Shown one piece after another: positions 55,584-63,130 of a DNA stretch of 64,000 bases. The DNA is taken from positions 2,604,001 to 2,668,000 of the forward strand of contig NC_026743.1 of the NCBI RefSeq assembly GCF_000210295.1, in the 5' to 3' direction. Under the pieces are notes generated by a model, which saw nothing but the letters and a program-made list of their open reading frames with translations, was not told where the DNA came from and did not search any database. This stretch comes from Trypanosoma brucei gambiense DAL972. Lineage: Eukaryota; Euglenozoa; Kinetoplastea; Trypanosomatida; Trypanosomatidae. Position 1 is the stretch's first letter. Every line of letters starts with the position of its first letter. Made by a program: the position numbers and the translations under genes.

Positions 55584-57617
55584 ATGTCCTCCAAATTAGG
55601 GACCGCTTCGGAAAGTACTGGGCGTGGTGGAAGCACTCAAAGATCCTCTGGAACTGCTGTGCCGGGGTGCTTCTCGCCCCGGCCAACTCACTCACGGAAC
55701 TTGAGCACGGAAAGCAGCACGTTCCTTAGGGAGACACCATCAAAGGGTGTGGCCGAAACTCCCACTGGCAAGCAGCAAGTTTCCTCAGTTTCGAAAGAAG
55801 CTGGTGAGAAGTTCAGAAGTACGCGGTCCAAATCACAGACGCTTGATTCCTCCCCCCCATCGCACACACGAGTCTCCTCCACAGGTGGGCTTTCCCCCAG
55901 TCGGGGGTCGTCCTCTGCGATGTCCAGGGGCAAGGCAGTACGGCGTAGGGAGCGCGCGCTGCGCCATTCCTCTCCTCTAGAAACGTTGCTCGAGCACCAG
56001 CGTTTTAGGTGCTCTTCCTCTGTGAAGGCACTCGAAGGTGCCAGCGCTTCCTCACCCGATGAAAAGACGCGGGGAGCGGCAACATCTTCACGGGGTTCGT
56101 TGGCCGGCTCTCAGATGGGACGCGGAAGGTTTACACTGCTTGAGTCGTATGCGTCCGGGAAACCGTGGTCTGTGGTTGCCGAGCCACATGGAGACATATG
56201 TAGGAATTCGTCACGGAACGTATCGTCTCTCGCGGTGAGTAGTTCGGGGGAGCATGTGGCTTTCGGTGACCGTTCTGGCCGAGTTTTCGTCATGCAGCAA
56301 AGGCGACTGGACGAGGAAAGCGGTGACGTGGAAGGTGGGAGGGAGGACCCCGCAGGTGCCTCTACTACTTCTCGTGCCCACCGTCCTTACGAATTTGCCG
56401 TGGGTCGTCAAGCCTATACTTCAATTATTGACCCCCTGAACAATGTTGAGGTGACACCCAACATTCAAGCCGTATGCTTTCTACCCCAGATAGGAGCTTC
56501 GACGTATCTGCTCACTGCAAACGAAAAACTCCCAAAGTTGTATAAGATCGTGAGGGTACGGGAGTCGCCCTCCTCCTTTTCAGCGGTGGACTGCTTAGGA
56601 GGCAACCAAACTTCATCTCTAACGTTGAACCCTCCCCATGGAACTATGGTAAATGCAATGAAGCAGGTCACTCGATACGCATTGAACCACGAGTACAACA
56701 TCAATTCACTGTGTCCACAAGCGGATGGGACACAGTTCTTCTCTGCCGATGATTTAACTGTCAAGTTGTGGTGCGTAGAGTATCCTGAAGCCTCAATTGA
56801 GACGTACAGCGTTAAGCCCCCTTGTGATGAAGAGGCACAAGAAATGATTTGTTCCGTTCAAAGCTTTCCCCACGAACCATTTTTGCTATTTGTGGTAAGT
56901 ATATCTGGTACAGTTCGTGTTGTGGACACAAGGCAAACAATCAAGTTGCTTCACCGATCTCCGCTCACTTTCAGAAGCACCTTGCGTGAAAATGACATGA
57001 CGTACAACAGCATGCTTTTGGATTGCACACTCAGCCCATGTGGGCGTTATGTGGCCGGGCGCGATACCACGGGCGTTTGCCTTTGGGACGTCAGGCGTCC
57101 TGGAGCATCTGCGGGCGGCTTCCAAGGAGGTTTGGTGTCGTCAAAATTAGCACACAGTGAGGAGCACGACGTGGTGCAGCGGTGGGAGGTTCATCCGCAT
57201 CTGCGGCGCGAACTTGACCAGTTCTTCCAGAGCAGTGCTGTTGAGCGGTTCCACCTCCGTTTTTTGAATTGTCGCGAGATATGCACTGGAGGGTTCGCTA
57301 ACACACTTCATCTCATTGACATCTTAGACAGTGATGGCGCAGTCATTGACAAAACTTTCACCGCGCAGCGGTACGGAAATGTAAAGTCGCTTAGGCTTCC
57401 CAAATTACAAGACTCAAGTGATAGAGGACGTGGCTCGTTGCAGGTGTCTTCAGCCAACTCGGTATCACTCCCGACAGCTGGTGAGGGAGAAGGGTTATTC
57501 AGCACCGCTGTGACACATCTATCGTCCCCTCTTACTTCCCACAATGGTGACTGCTCGATACTGGCATCTTGTGGTTCAGCTCTATTTCAGATTGGCTATC
57601 CCAGCCTCCGCCTGTAA
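55584..57617 (+). CDS. Divergent PP2A B55-like regulatory subunit (WD-repeat)
   Basis: 677 aa. The C-terminal 480 residues form a WD propeller with B55/PPP2R2 signatures: NHEYNINSLCPQADGTQFFSADD then LTVKLWCVEYPEASIETY (about 370-405, compare NEYNINSISVN...LSADDLRINLW), SGTVRVVDTR near 445, and SPCGRYVAGRDTTGVCLWDVR (compare [20 protein letters not shown]). An early blade reads SSSGEHVAFGDRSGRVFVM. B55 subunits recruit substrates to protein phosphatase 2A. The first 200 residues are a Ser/Arg-rich disordered extension absent from animal B55, and the conserved RDY is RDT here. It may be a lineage-specific B-type subunit. Confidence 0.8.
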   Translation: MSSKLGTASESTGRGGSTQRSSGTAVPGCFSPRPTHSRNLSTESSTFLRETPSKGVAETPTGKQQVSSVSKEAGEKFRSTRSKSQTLDSSPPSHTRVSSTGGLSPSRGSSSAMSRGKAVRRRERALRHSSPLETLLEHQRFRCSSSVKALEGASASSPDEKTRGAATSSRGSLAGSQMGRGRFTLLESYASGKPWSVVAEPHGDICRNSSRNVSSLAVSSSGEHVAFGDRSGRVFVMQQRRLDEESGDVEGGREDPAGASTTSRAHRPYEFAVGRQAYTSIIDPLNNVEVTPNIQAVCFLPQIGASTYLLTANEKLPKLYKIVRVRESPSSFSAVDCLGGNQTSSLTLNPPHGTMVNAMKQVTRYALNHEYNINSLCPQADGTQFFSADDLTVKLWCVEYPEASIETYSVKPPCDEEAQEMICSVQSFPHEPFLLFVVSISGTVRVVDTRQTIKLLHRSPLTFRSTLRENDMTYNSMLLDCTLSPCGRYVAGRDTTGVCLWDVRRPGASAGGFQGGLVSSKLAHSEEHDVVQRWEVHPHLRRELDQFFQSSAVERFHLRFLNCREICTGGFANTLHLIDILDSDGAVIDKTFTAQRYGNVKSLRLPKLQDSSDRGRGSLQVSSANSVSLPTAGEGEGLFSTAVTHLSSPLTSHNGDCSILASCGSALFQIGYPSLRL

Positions 57618-58019
57618 CCTACGTTCGCGGTAGTTGTTTCCTGTCTCTGACCACGGATGTCACAGAACCACGCCGTCTTTTTTTCGTTTGCTTAGTATTT
57701 TGTTGCTTCCTTTTTGATCTGTTTGGCGCCCTTTGGGGGAACGACACCGACAACATCGGTTCCTTTATGGCTTTCCTCTTTTTCCCTTTCTTTTGCTTTG
57801 AACGGCTGAGCGCGCATCATTTACCGTGCTTGGTTTTACTTGCAATTCTGTATAATACAGGCGACCGCAGTATAGAGTTTATCGTTAGGTCTTTCGCAGG
57901 AACTTGTTGCAACTGCGTGTTTATTGTTTATCGGCTTGTGTCCCCTGAAGTTTGATTACCCTGTTAACAGCACGTGTGTGTGTGTGTGTGACTAGTTTAT
58001 TAGGCAGGAGTCGGGGCGA
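57618..58019. other. Intergenic spacer with (GT)n
   Basis: 402 T-rich bases, with a (GT)8 repeat at 57974-57990 shortly before the next start codon. Several pyrimidine tracts (57668-57720, 57772-57800) are candidate splice signals. No gene accepted. Confidence 0.5.
57974..57990. repeat. (GT)8 microsatellite
   Basis: Perfect GT dinucleotide repeat about 30 bases upstream of the ATG at 58020. Confidence 0.9.
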
Positions 58020-58460
58020 ATGTTTCGTCCCACCACCGCCATCGCTGACAGCTTCAAAGAACACTACCACCGCGTGCACCTTCCGAGGCGCTTGGCATTG
58101 CAGCGTTACGCACGACAACAGAGCCTCCGAAATGCTGCAAAGGGGAATGTAAAAGCGGAAGAGGTACCTTACAAGTACAACCGCTGGTGGGTTAATGAGG
58201 AGCACGAGTTTGTACACCAGTACGCGTTCGTAGAGGACCCTGAGGTGACGAAGGCAAAACGGGAGACGCTGCCCCCTGTGACAAGGGAGAACATCTGGAA
58301 GGAACCACAGCAAACTTTCTTCTTGCCATTCGCGCCGTATGTCCGTGTAGTTGACTACCCGAAAGATCCCGATGCAAAGTTCTTAAAGCCAGTTAACATT
58401 CCCCGCTGGAAGGATTATATGCAAAGGACCAAACCAGTGATACCGCGGACGTGGTACTAG
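58020..58460 (+). CDS. Second small putative mitochondrial protein (146 aa)
   Basis: Begins MFRPTTAIADSFKEHYHRV, a plausible mitochondrial targeting sequence. The body is rich in Trp, Tyr, Arg and Pro: YKYNRWWVNEEHEFVHQYAF, VTRENIWKEPQQTFFLPF, YVRVVDYPKDPDAKF, and ends VIPRTWY. No transmembrane segment. Like the 153-aa protein 3 kb upstream, it has the look of a kinetoplastid-specific subunit of a mitochondrial complex, but I cannot name it. Intact frame, first ATG used. Confidence 0.75.
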   Translation: MFRPTTAIADSFKEHYHRVHLPRRLALQRYARQQSLRNAAKGNVKAEEVPYKYNRWWVNEEHEFVHQYAFVEDPEVTKAKRETLPPVTRENIWKEPQQTFFLPFAPYVRVVDYPKDPDAKFLKPVNIPRWKDYMQRTKPVIPRTWY

Positions 58461-58801
58461 TGAGAACTTTGGTTCTGCTGTCGTTTTTTTTTTTTTGCGT
58501 CGTTGTGTTGCTGTGTGGTTGCGGTCTGCATGTGTTGCTCAACTTACTGCCTTCGCACGCAGCTTATCCAAGTGCCTCTTTGCCCTGTGTCGAGCACCCA
58601 AGAGGAGAGAGGTTCAGTCTTTTCTCTGAATTGTGTTGTTTACTGGGGACGACGCTGGTAGAACTGGGTGTTGGATGGATGAGGCAACCCCGACTGTGTG
58701 CACACCTTTGCATTTGTGCACGCGTTACACCCTTCTTTCGATCTGTAATTAATCTTCCCACCGTGCCTTGTTTTGGCTCTCAGTGGTGCATAGAATCAGT
58801 A
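58461..58801. other. Intergenic spacer with two candidate splice acceptors
   Basis: 341 bases with a T13 tract near 58484-58496 and a second pyrimidine stretch ending in ctctcAG at 58782-58783. Use of the second acceptor would give an 18-nt 5' UTR for the TTC4-like gene and remove upstream ATGs near 58677-58681. The open frame that reads through this spacer begins with a GTG and is not the protein start. Confidence 0.45.
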
Positions 58802-59974
58802 ATGGATTTGTCCGGCCTAGTGCCCACCAGTAAAGAACTGACGGAGGGGCAAAGGGAACACATCAGGGACCTACAATATGAGATTGACGAGATATGGAAT
58901 CGCCGTGGTGACTACAAAATTGATTCCTCTGCGTGGGAGCAGATGCCATTATTCATGGAGAATATTACAGAAGAGGATTTACAGCGTAACGCAGATTGCG
59001 CCGCTCTGGCCAGCATCGCGTATGATGACGTCCCACCCGAGGAGGTCGCCGAGAGTAGGAAACAACACGGCAACAGAGCAATTCAGTTGGCTCTCGACCC
59101 GAAGCAAGTGAACAAGGAGAATCTCGCTCGCGCCGCTGTTCACTGCTACACAGAAGGATTAGCTGCCAAGTGTAAAGACCCCGTTCTGAATTCGCAGCTG
59201 TATGCGAACAGGAGTTTGGCACAATACATAATCCATAACTATGGGCATGGCTTGGAGGATGCTCAGCGTGCCATCATTCTGGATCCAGATTATTACAAGG
59301 CATACTATCGTGCCGCTCGATGCGCGGAGCGCATCGGGAAATACGATCTCGCACTGGACCTCCTTGCCAAAGGTCGTCGAACGAACCCCGCACCGGTTGG
59401 GCGCGCGTTGGAAGACTTCGTTGACATCGAGCGTGTTTGTCGTGAGGGAAAGGAGAGGGCTGAGTCCAAAAAGAAGAAAGAAAACCTCAGCACGCGTGTG
59501 AAAGCGGCGCAGACCTCGAGCACACTTCGCTGTGTTACTTCCAGTGGTGTTCGCTGTTCGCCCAGAGCCGAGGTATCAAGTGAACAGATGGGGGTGTACG
59601 GGCACCACGAGCCCTACTTCGATTCTGAGGGTCTGTTACATGTGCCCATACTTTTCATGTATGATGAGTATCAACAGACCGACTTTATGCAAGATGTGAG
59701 TTGTGATGTGTGCGTAGGGGAGCTGCTGGACGAGTTGATGCCCTTTCCATGGGACGACAGGGGACGTTACCAGCGCATTGACGATATTCTCGTCGTTTAC
59801 AAAATTGATGGTGGTGTAAAGGACCCTAAGTATTACGAAGTGGACCTTTCGCTGCCGCTTATGGAAGTGTTCCGCTCGGAATCATATCAAATGCCTGCGC
59901 TTTTGCCTGTGCTGCACATTATTTGCAAACACTCCGATATGTTGACGGAGTGGGATGTTCAGATGTTAAGGTAG
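58802..59974 (+). CDS. TTC4/Cns1-like TPR co-chaperone
   Basis: 390 aa from the ATG at 58802. Three TPR motifs at about 85-200 (KQHGNRAIQLAL, SQLYANRSLAQYIIHNYGHG, YYKAYYRAARCAERIGKYD) form an Hsp90/Hsp70 EEVD-binding clamp of the TTC4/Cns1 type, followed by a charged helix. The C-terminal 'wheel' domain (about 263-385) has LHVPILFMYDEYQQTDFMQ and LLDELMPFPWDDRGRY, as in TTC4 (WPVLFLYPEYAQSDF). Cns1/TTC4 links Hsp90 and Hsp70 and supports client folding including translation factors; in yeast it is essential. Cytosolic location is expected. The protein matches the family length (385-390 aa). Confidence 0.88.
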   Translation: MDLSGLVPTSKELTEGQREHIRDLQYEIDEIWNRRGDYKIDSSAWEQMPLFMENITEEDLQRNADCAALASIAYDDVPPEEVAESRKQHGNRAIQLALDPKQVNKENLARAAVHCYTEGLAAKCKDPVLNSQLYANRSLAQYIIHNYGHGLEDAQRAIILDPDYYKAYYRAARCAERIGKYDLALDLLAKGRRTNPAPVGRALEDFVDIERVCREGKERAESKKKKENLSTRVKAAQTSSTLRCVTSSGVRCSPRAEVSSEQMGVYGHHEPYFDSEGLLHVPILFMYDEYQQTDFMQDVSCDVCVGELLDELMPFPWDDRGRYQRIDDILVVYKIDGGVKDPKYYEVDLSLPLMEVFRSESYQMPALLPVLHIICKHSDMLTEWDVQMLR

Positions 59975-60379
59975 GTGTGGCGGTGGTGGAGTCGTGTTGT
60001 GCGAATACACTGCGTTCACGTTTGTGTCCTTTAACTTTCACCCTAAAAAATTGTTTTGGAACTTCATTCGAGCGTGGGTGGGCCACGGTGGAGAGGGAAG
60101 AACGCAAAGGAGAACAACGGCTGTGTGTAGATGATATTGTCCCAGCCTTTCCTGCTCGCGTATACGATCTAATAACGCCCATACTTTCGTGTAAATGTGA
60201 GTGGTTATATTTTCACTTTTCCATTTTTTCCTATGTTCTTGTGAGGCAATGATTTTGTTCTTTACTGGTTCTTCTTTGTGGTATGACTTATTCTTCTTTC
60301 CTTCCAACCTCATTCCTACCGTTGCGTTTAATTTATGCCTCTCACGTGAAAGATCTAAAGCTCTTCACGTATCACTAAA
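59975..60379. other. Intergenic spacer
   Basis: 405 bases dominated in its second half by T-rich sequence (60206-60345) that serves as splice signal for RPL6. No gene accepted. Confidence 0.5.
60262..60352 (+). promoter_or_regulatory. Polypyrimidine tract and spliced-leader acceptor for RPL6
   Basis: T/C-rich sequence (ttcttctttgtgg...ttcttctttccttccaacc) followed by the first AG at 60351-60352. Predicted gene-encoded 5' UTR of 27 nt, as expected for a ribosomal protein mRNA. Inferred from sequence. Confidence 0.55.
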
Positions 60380-60958
60380 ATGCCCGCTGCCACAAAGAAG
60401 GCTGTCGAGAAGAAGGCGAAGAAGGTGAGCCGCAAGAGCCCCGAATACTCGACGGTGCGCAAGAGTTGCAAGCCCGGGACCATTGCCATCATTCTTGCTG
60501 GTCGTTTCCGTGGCCGCCGTGCTGTCATTCTGAAGCAGCTGCCCAAGAATGGGCCACTGGTGATCTCTGGGCCGATGAAGTACAGCGGTGTTCCTATTCG
60601 TCGCATTGACTCGCGCTACATTATTGCGACGTCGACGAGGGTGGACCTCACGGGTGTCGACACGAGCGCCATCACCCCTGAAATCTTCAAGCGTGAGAAG
60701 AAGGAGAAGCGAGTGAAGTCTGAGGGCGAGTTCATGGGTGACAAGGACAAGAAGAAGGCGGAGAGCAAGGCGAAGAAGACTTCCAAGGCCGCACCGAAGG
60801 GAACCGTCAGCGATGAGCGTGCCCAGCTGCAGAATGCGATCGACACTGCGCTTATTCAGGCGATCAAGAAGGATCCACTGGGTAAGGAGATGGCCGGGTA
60901 CTTGCACTCCGTCTTCACTATCAAGCCGGGTGATGCTCCGCACCGCCTGAAGTGGTAA
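60380..60958 (+). CDS. RPL6: 60S ribosomal protein L6 (eL6)
   Basis: 192 aa, highly basic. The eL6 core is clear: GTIAIILAGRFRGRRAVILK (about 32-51), PLVISGPMKYSGVPIRRI, RYIIATSTRVDL. A Lys-rich segment (FKREKKEKRVKSEGEF and KKKAESKAKKTSK) is followed by a conserved end, AGYLHSVFTIKPGDAPHRLKW. It is a structural component of the cytosolic large ribosomal subunit. Codon use is visibly biased towards G/C-ending codons (AAG, GTG, CGC), as in highly expressed trypanosome genes and unlike its neighbours. Length agrees with other kinetoplastid L6 proteins. Confidence 0.97.
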   Translation: MPAATKKAVEKKAKKVSRKSPEYSTVRKSCKPGTIAIILAGRFRGRRAVILKQLPKNGPLVISGPMKYSGVPIRRIDSRYIIATSTRVDLTGVDTSAITPEIFKREKKEKRVKSEGEFMGDKDKKKAESKAKKTSKAAPKGTVSDERAQLQNAIDTALIQAIKKDPLGKEMAGYLHSVFTIKPGDAPHRLKW

Positions 60959-61319
60959 TGTGATGGGGAGTTGAGCTTTTCGATCAGCACTACGGTGCAC
61001 TCATTTTTGTTTTTGTTTAATTTTTTTTTTAAAAAAAACTGTACTCTTAAACAAGGGGAAAGAATTGTGGTAAAAGCTGTGTGTGCCCCAGGTTCTTTCG
61101 TGTGGCACGTTACTCTTTTGGGTGCGCCTTGACACGTTCAAAATTTGTACCTGTGCCGAAAGGTAGCTTATACTTCTGTCTTCTCTTCCCTTACCATCTT
61201 TTTTTTCCCGTTCGCTTTCGTTACACCCTGCGATGGCAACGGGAGGAGGTACATAGACTCCCCCAACGGCGCTGCGGTTTTTTTTTGGTAGTATTTGCGG
61301 TGTGTTTTGCGCATGAGCC
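60959..61319. other. Intergenic spacer
   Basis: 361 bases with T/A runs (61020-61037) after the RPL6 stop and a pyrimidine tract (61173-61225) before the WDR70-like gene. No gene accepted. Confidence 0.5.
61173..61245 (+). promoter_or_regulatory. Polypyrimidine tract and spliced-leader acceptor for WDR70-like gene
   Basis: Tract cttctgtcttctcttccc...ttttttttcccg followed by the first AG at 61244-61245, giving a predicted 5' UTR of 74 nt. That UTR contains a 4-codon upstream ORF (61313-61327) overlapping the main ATG. A later T9 tract with AG at about 61290-61291 is an alternative. Inferred. Confidence 0.4.
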
Positions 61320-62837
61320 ATGAGTGACAGTGACACTGATTCGTACGACCCGTCAGAGAACGCTGTTGTGGAAACCATCTGTGTCCCCGAGGCTCCGCGG
61401 CGGGGATGTGCTTCTGCCGCTATTGAAGCTTCGCGTTCTTCCCATGTTGTTGGTCAGACGGCATTCCCTTCGTTGTCAGTGTTAGCTGATGCAGCGTCAG
61501 GCGCGACCGGTTCTAAGATAGGTGCAATCTCTCCTCTGGATGAAACTTTTCTGCTTCGTGGTATTGGTGGACGTGTACGCTCCGTGTGCATTAATCCCAT
61601 GGGGTCTATTTTGTGCGCTGGTGGTGAGTGCGGCTCTCTCTGTTTTTGGGATTTTGCTTCTCCCTTGAAGAGTCGCTCGGTGAACCCCACGCGCATTCTC
61701 ACCCCCTTTCCCAACAGGATTTCAGGATTTCAAGCTGTCATTTCTGTGCACTCAGCGTGTGATGGGTCATATTTTGTCGCCTGTCAGGACGGAGATTCCC
61801 CTGTTCTCGTTGCCGCCAATGGAAAGCAGTTGGGATACTGCTCCATGGGTGAACGGGGTATGGTGGATGTTGTCAAATGCAAGGGTCATCGGGGCCCTGT
61901 TACGTCCTCCGCACCATCTCCAACGCTGGCCTCACGTTTTTTCACTGGTTCGCAGGACAGCACTGCCCGTGTGTGGGACGCTGCTTCGTTTGAGACTAAT
62001 TCCGTGTATGCTGTGAAGCACGGGTCTGGCCAGCTCCTGGAGAATGTCGTTGTGGAGAGCGTCCTACCTCTTCTCAGTGTTGGCAGTGACAAAACATGTG
62101 TGTTTGCCTCCGGTGGGGAGGACGGACTTGTACAATTATGGGATTCACGACTGAAGTACCGACCTGGCGGTGTATTTGGCGTACTCGACATGTATGGCAG
62201 CGGAGGTTTGAGCAGCTCGTCGTGTGGATCTTCACATGGAAGGCGAACAGCGCATGATACGTTCAGTGAAGAAAGGCACGTTGGTGGTATGGCAGAACCT
62301 GACCCCACGTACCCCACATTATGTGTGCGCTGTGGGCCACTGGTGCGCATTGTGGACTTGCGCAATCCGGCCAAGAGTGGCACTGTAGTGGACGTGTGCC
62401 CTCCCCTTACCGGCCTGCCCTCTTCTACAGATACAGGACCGCTAGTGACGTGCACGAGTGAGTCCTTCTCTAAGGGGAAGCCGTCGTTCATCGCGTGCAC
62501 GAGCCGTAGTGGTTACCAACATATAGCCGGAGGCCATATTGTGCAGTTCACCTGCACAAGCGGGAACTATGAGCCGTCCATGGTCTGGCGTCCGGCCTCT
62601 GCGGATGCTGACGTAGTGGCCGTAGCTGTCGATGCCACACAGCAGCAGCTGTTTGCAGGAACACAAAATGGCACCGTTGTTGCGAGAACCAAGTGTACGG
62701 GGACGGATGTTGCCGTCGCTGGACCGAACGTACAGACGTGGTTTGGGTCGCGACCAATGTCGGAGCCCGGTATGGTGCGGCAGAAACGTGGGAGGGCTGA
62801 GGGTAATTGTGACGACGGAGATGAGCTGAGATTGTAG
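61320..62837 (+). CDS. WDR70-like WD-repeat protein
   Basis: 505 aa. After an acidic Ser-rich N-terminus (SDSDTDSYDPSE), WD blades run from about 80 to 470: VRSVCINPMGSILCAGGECG, DGSYFVACQDGDSPVLVAAN, MVDVVKCKGHRGPVTSSAP, SRFFTGSQDSTARVWDAAS, CVFASGGEDGLVQLWDSRLK. The order 'VxVAxxxGxxLGYC...GxxxxxDxxxxKGH...F.T.S.D.T.R.W' is that of WDR70/gastrulation-defective-1 proteins, which are nuclear and linked to chromatin and the DNA damage response. Animal WDR70 is longer (about 650 aa) through its N-terminus. The C-terminus is basic then acidic (RQKRGRAEGNCDDGDE). Confidence 0.75.
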   Translation: MSDSDTDSYDPSENAVVETICVPEAPRRGCASAAIEASRSSHVVGQTAFPSLSVLADAASGATGSKIGAISPLDETFLLRGIGGRVRSVCINPMGSILCAGGECGSLCFWDFASPLKSRSVNPTRILTPFPNRISGFQAVISVHSACDGSYFVACQDGDSPVLVAANGKQLGYCSMGERGMVDVVKCKGHRGPVTSSAPSPTLASRFFTGSQDSTARVWDAASFETNSVYAVKHGSGQLLENVVVESVLPLLSVGSDKTCVFASGGEDGLVQLWDSRLKYRPGGVFGVLDMYGSGGLSSSSCGSSHGRRTAHDTFSEERHVGGMAEPDPTYPTLCVRCGPLVRIVDLRNPAKSGTVVDVCPPLTGLPSSTDTGPLVTCTSESFSKGKPSFIACTSRSGYQHIAGGHIVQFTCTSGNYEPSMVWRPASADADVVAVAVDATQQQLFAGTQNGTVVARTKCTGTDVAVAGPNVQTWFGSRPMSEPGMVRQKRGRAEGNCDDGDELRL

Positions 62838-63130
62838 AGATTTGGATTGTTGGTGAAAGTGTCACTCCAGTTGGGATGTCTGTTGGTTTGCTGTCACTTC
62901 GCCTCTTTAATCTTCGTTGCTCTGGCGCCGACGGTGAATCGGTCGTGATTCGTAATCTCCCACTTCTCACTTGGGATTGCGTGTTTGGTGTAAAGTTATC
63001 TCTCCAATTCTTCTTTTTTACTGCTTACAGTTGCGACATTTTTTCCTTGTAGAACCAGCGGGTTCTTCCTGTTCGTAGATTTTCCCCTCGGGGACTTTTC
63101 TTTCTACCCGCTTGCTTCCGTTTCTTGGAG

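Noticed and set aside
55312..55599. 95-codon plus-strand frame overlapping the start of the B55-like gene
   Set aside because: Its ATG lies inside the polypyrimidine tract, upstream of the best splice acceptor (AG at 55348-55349), so it would be removed from the mRNA.
58451..58801. 117-codon N-terminal extension of the TTC4-like protein
   Set aside because: Opens with GTG, reads through a T-rich spacer and includes the likely splice acceptor; TTC4 homology starts only after the ATG at 58802.
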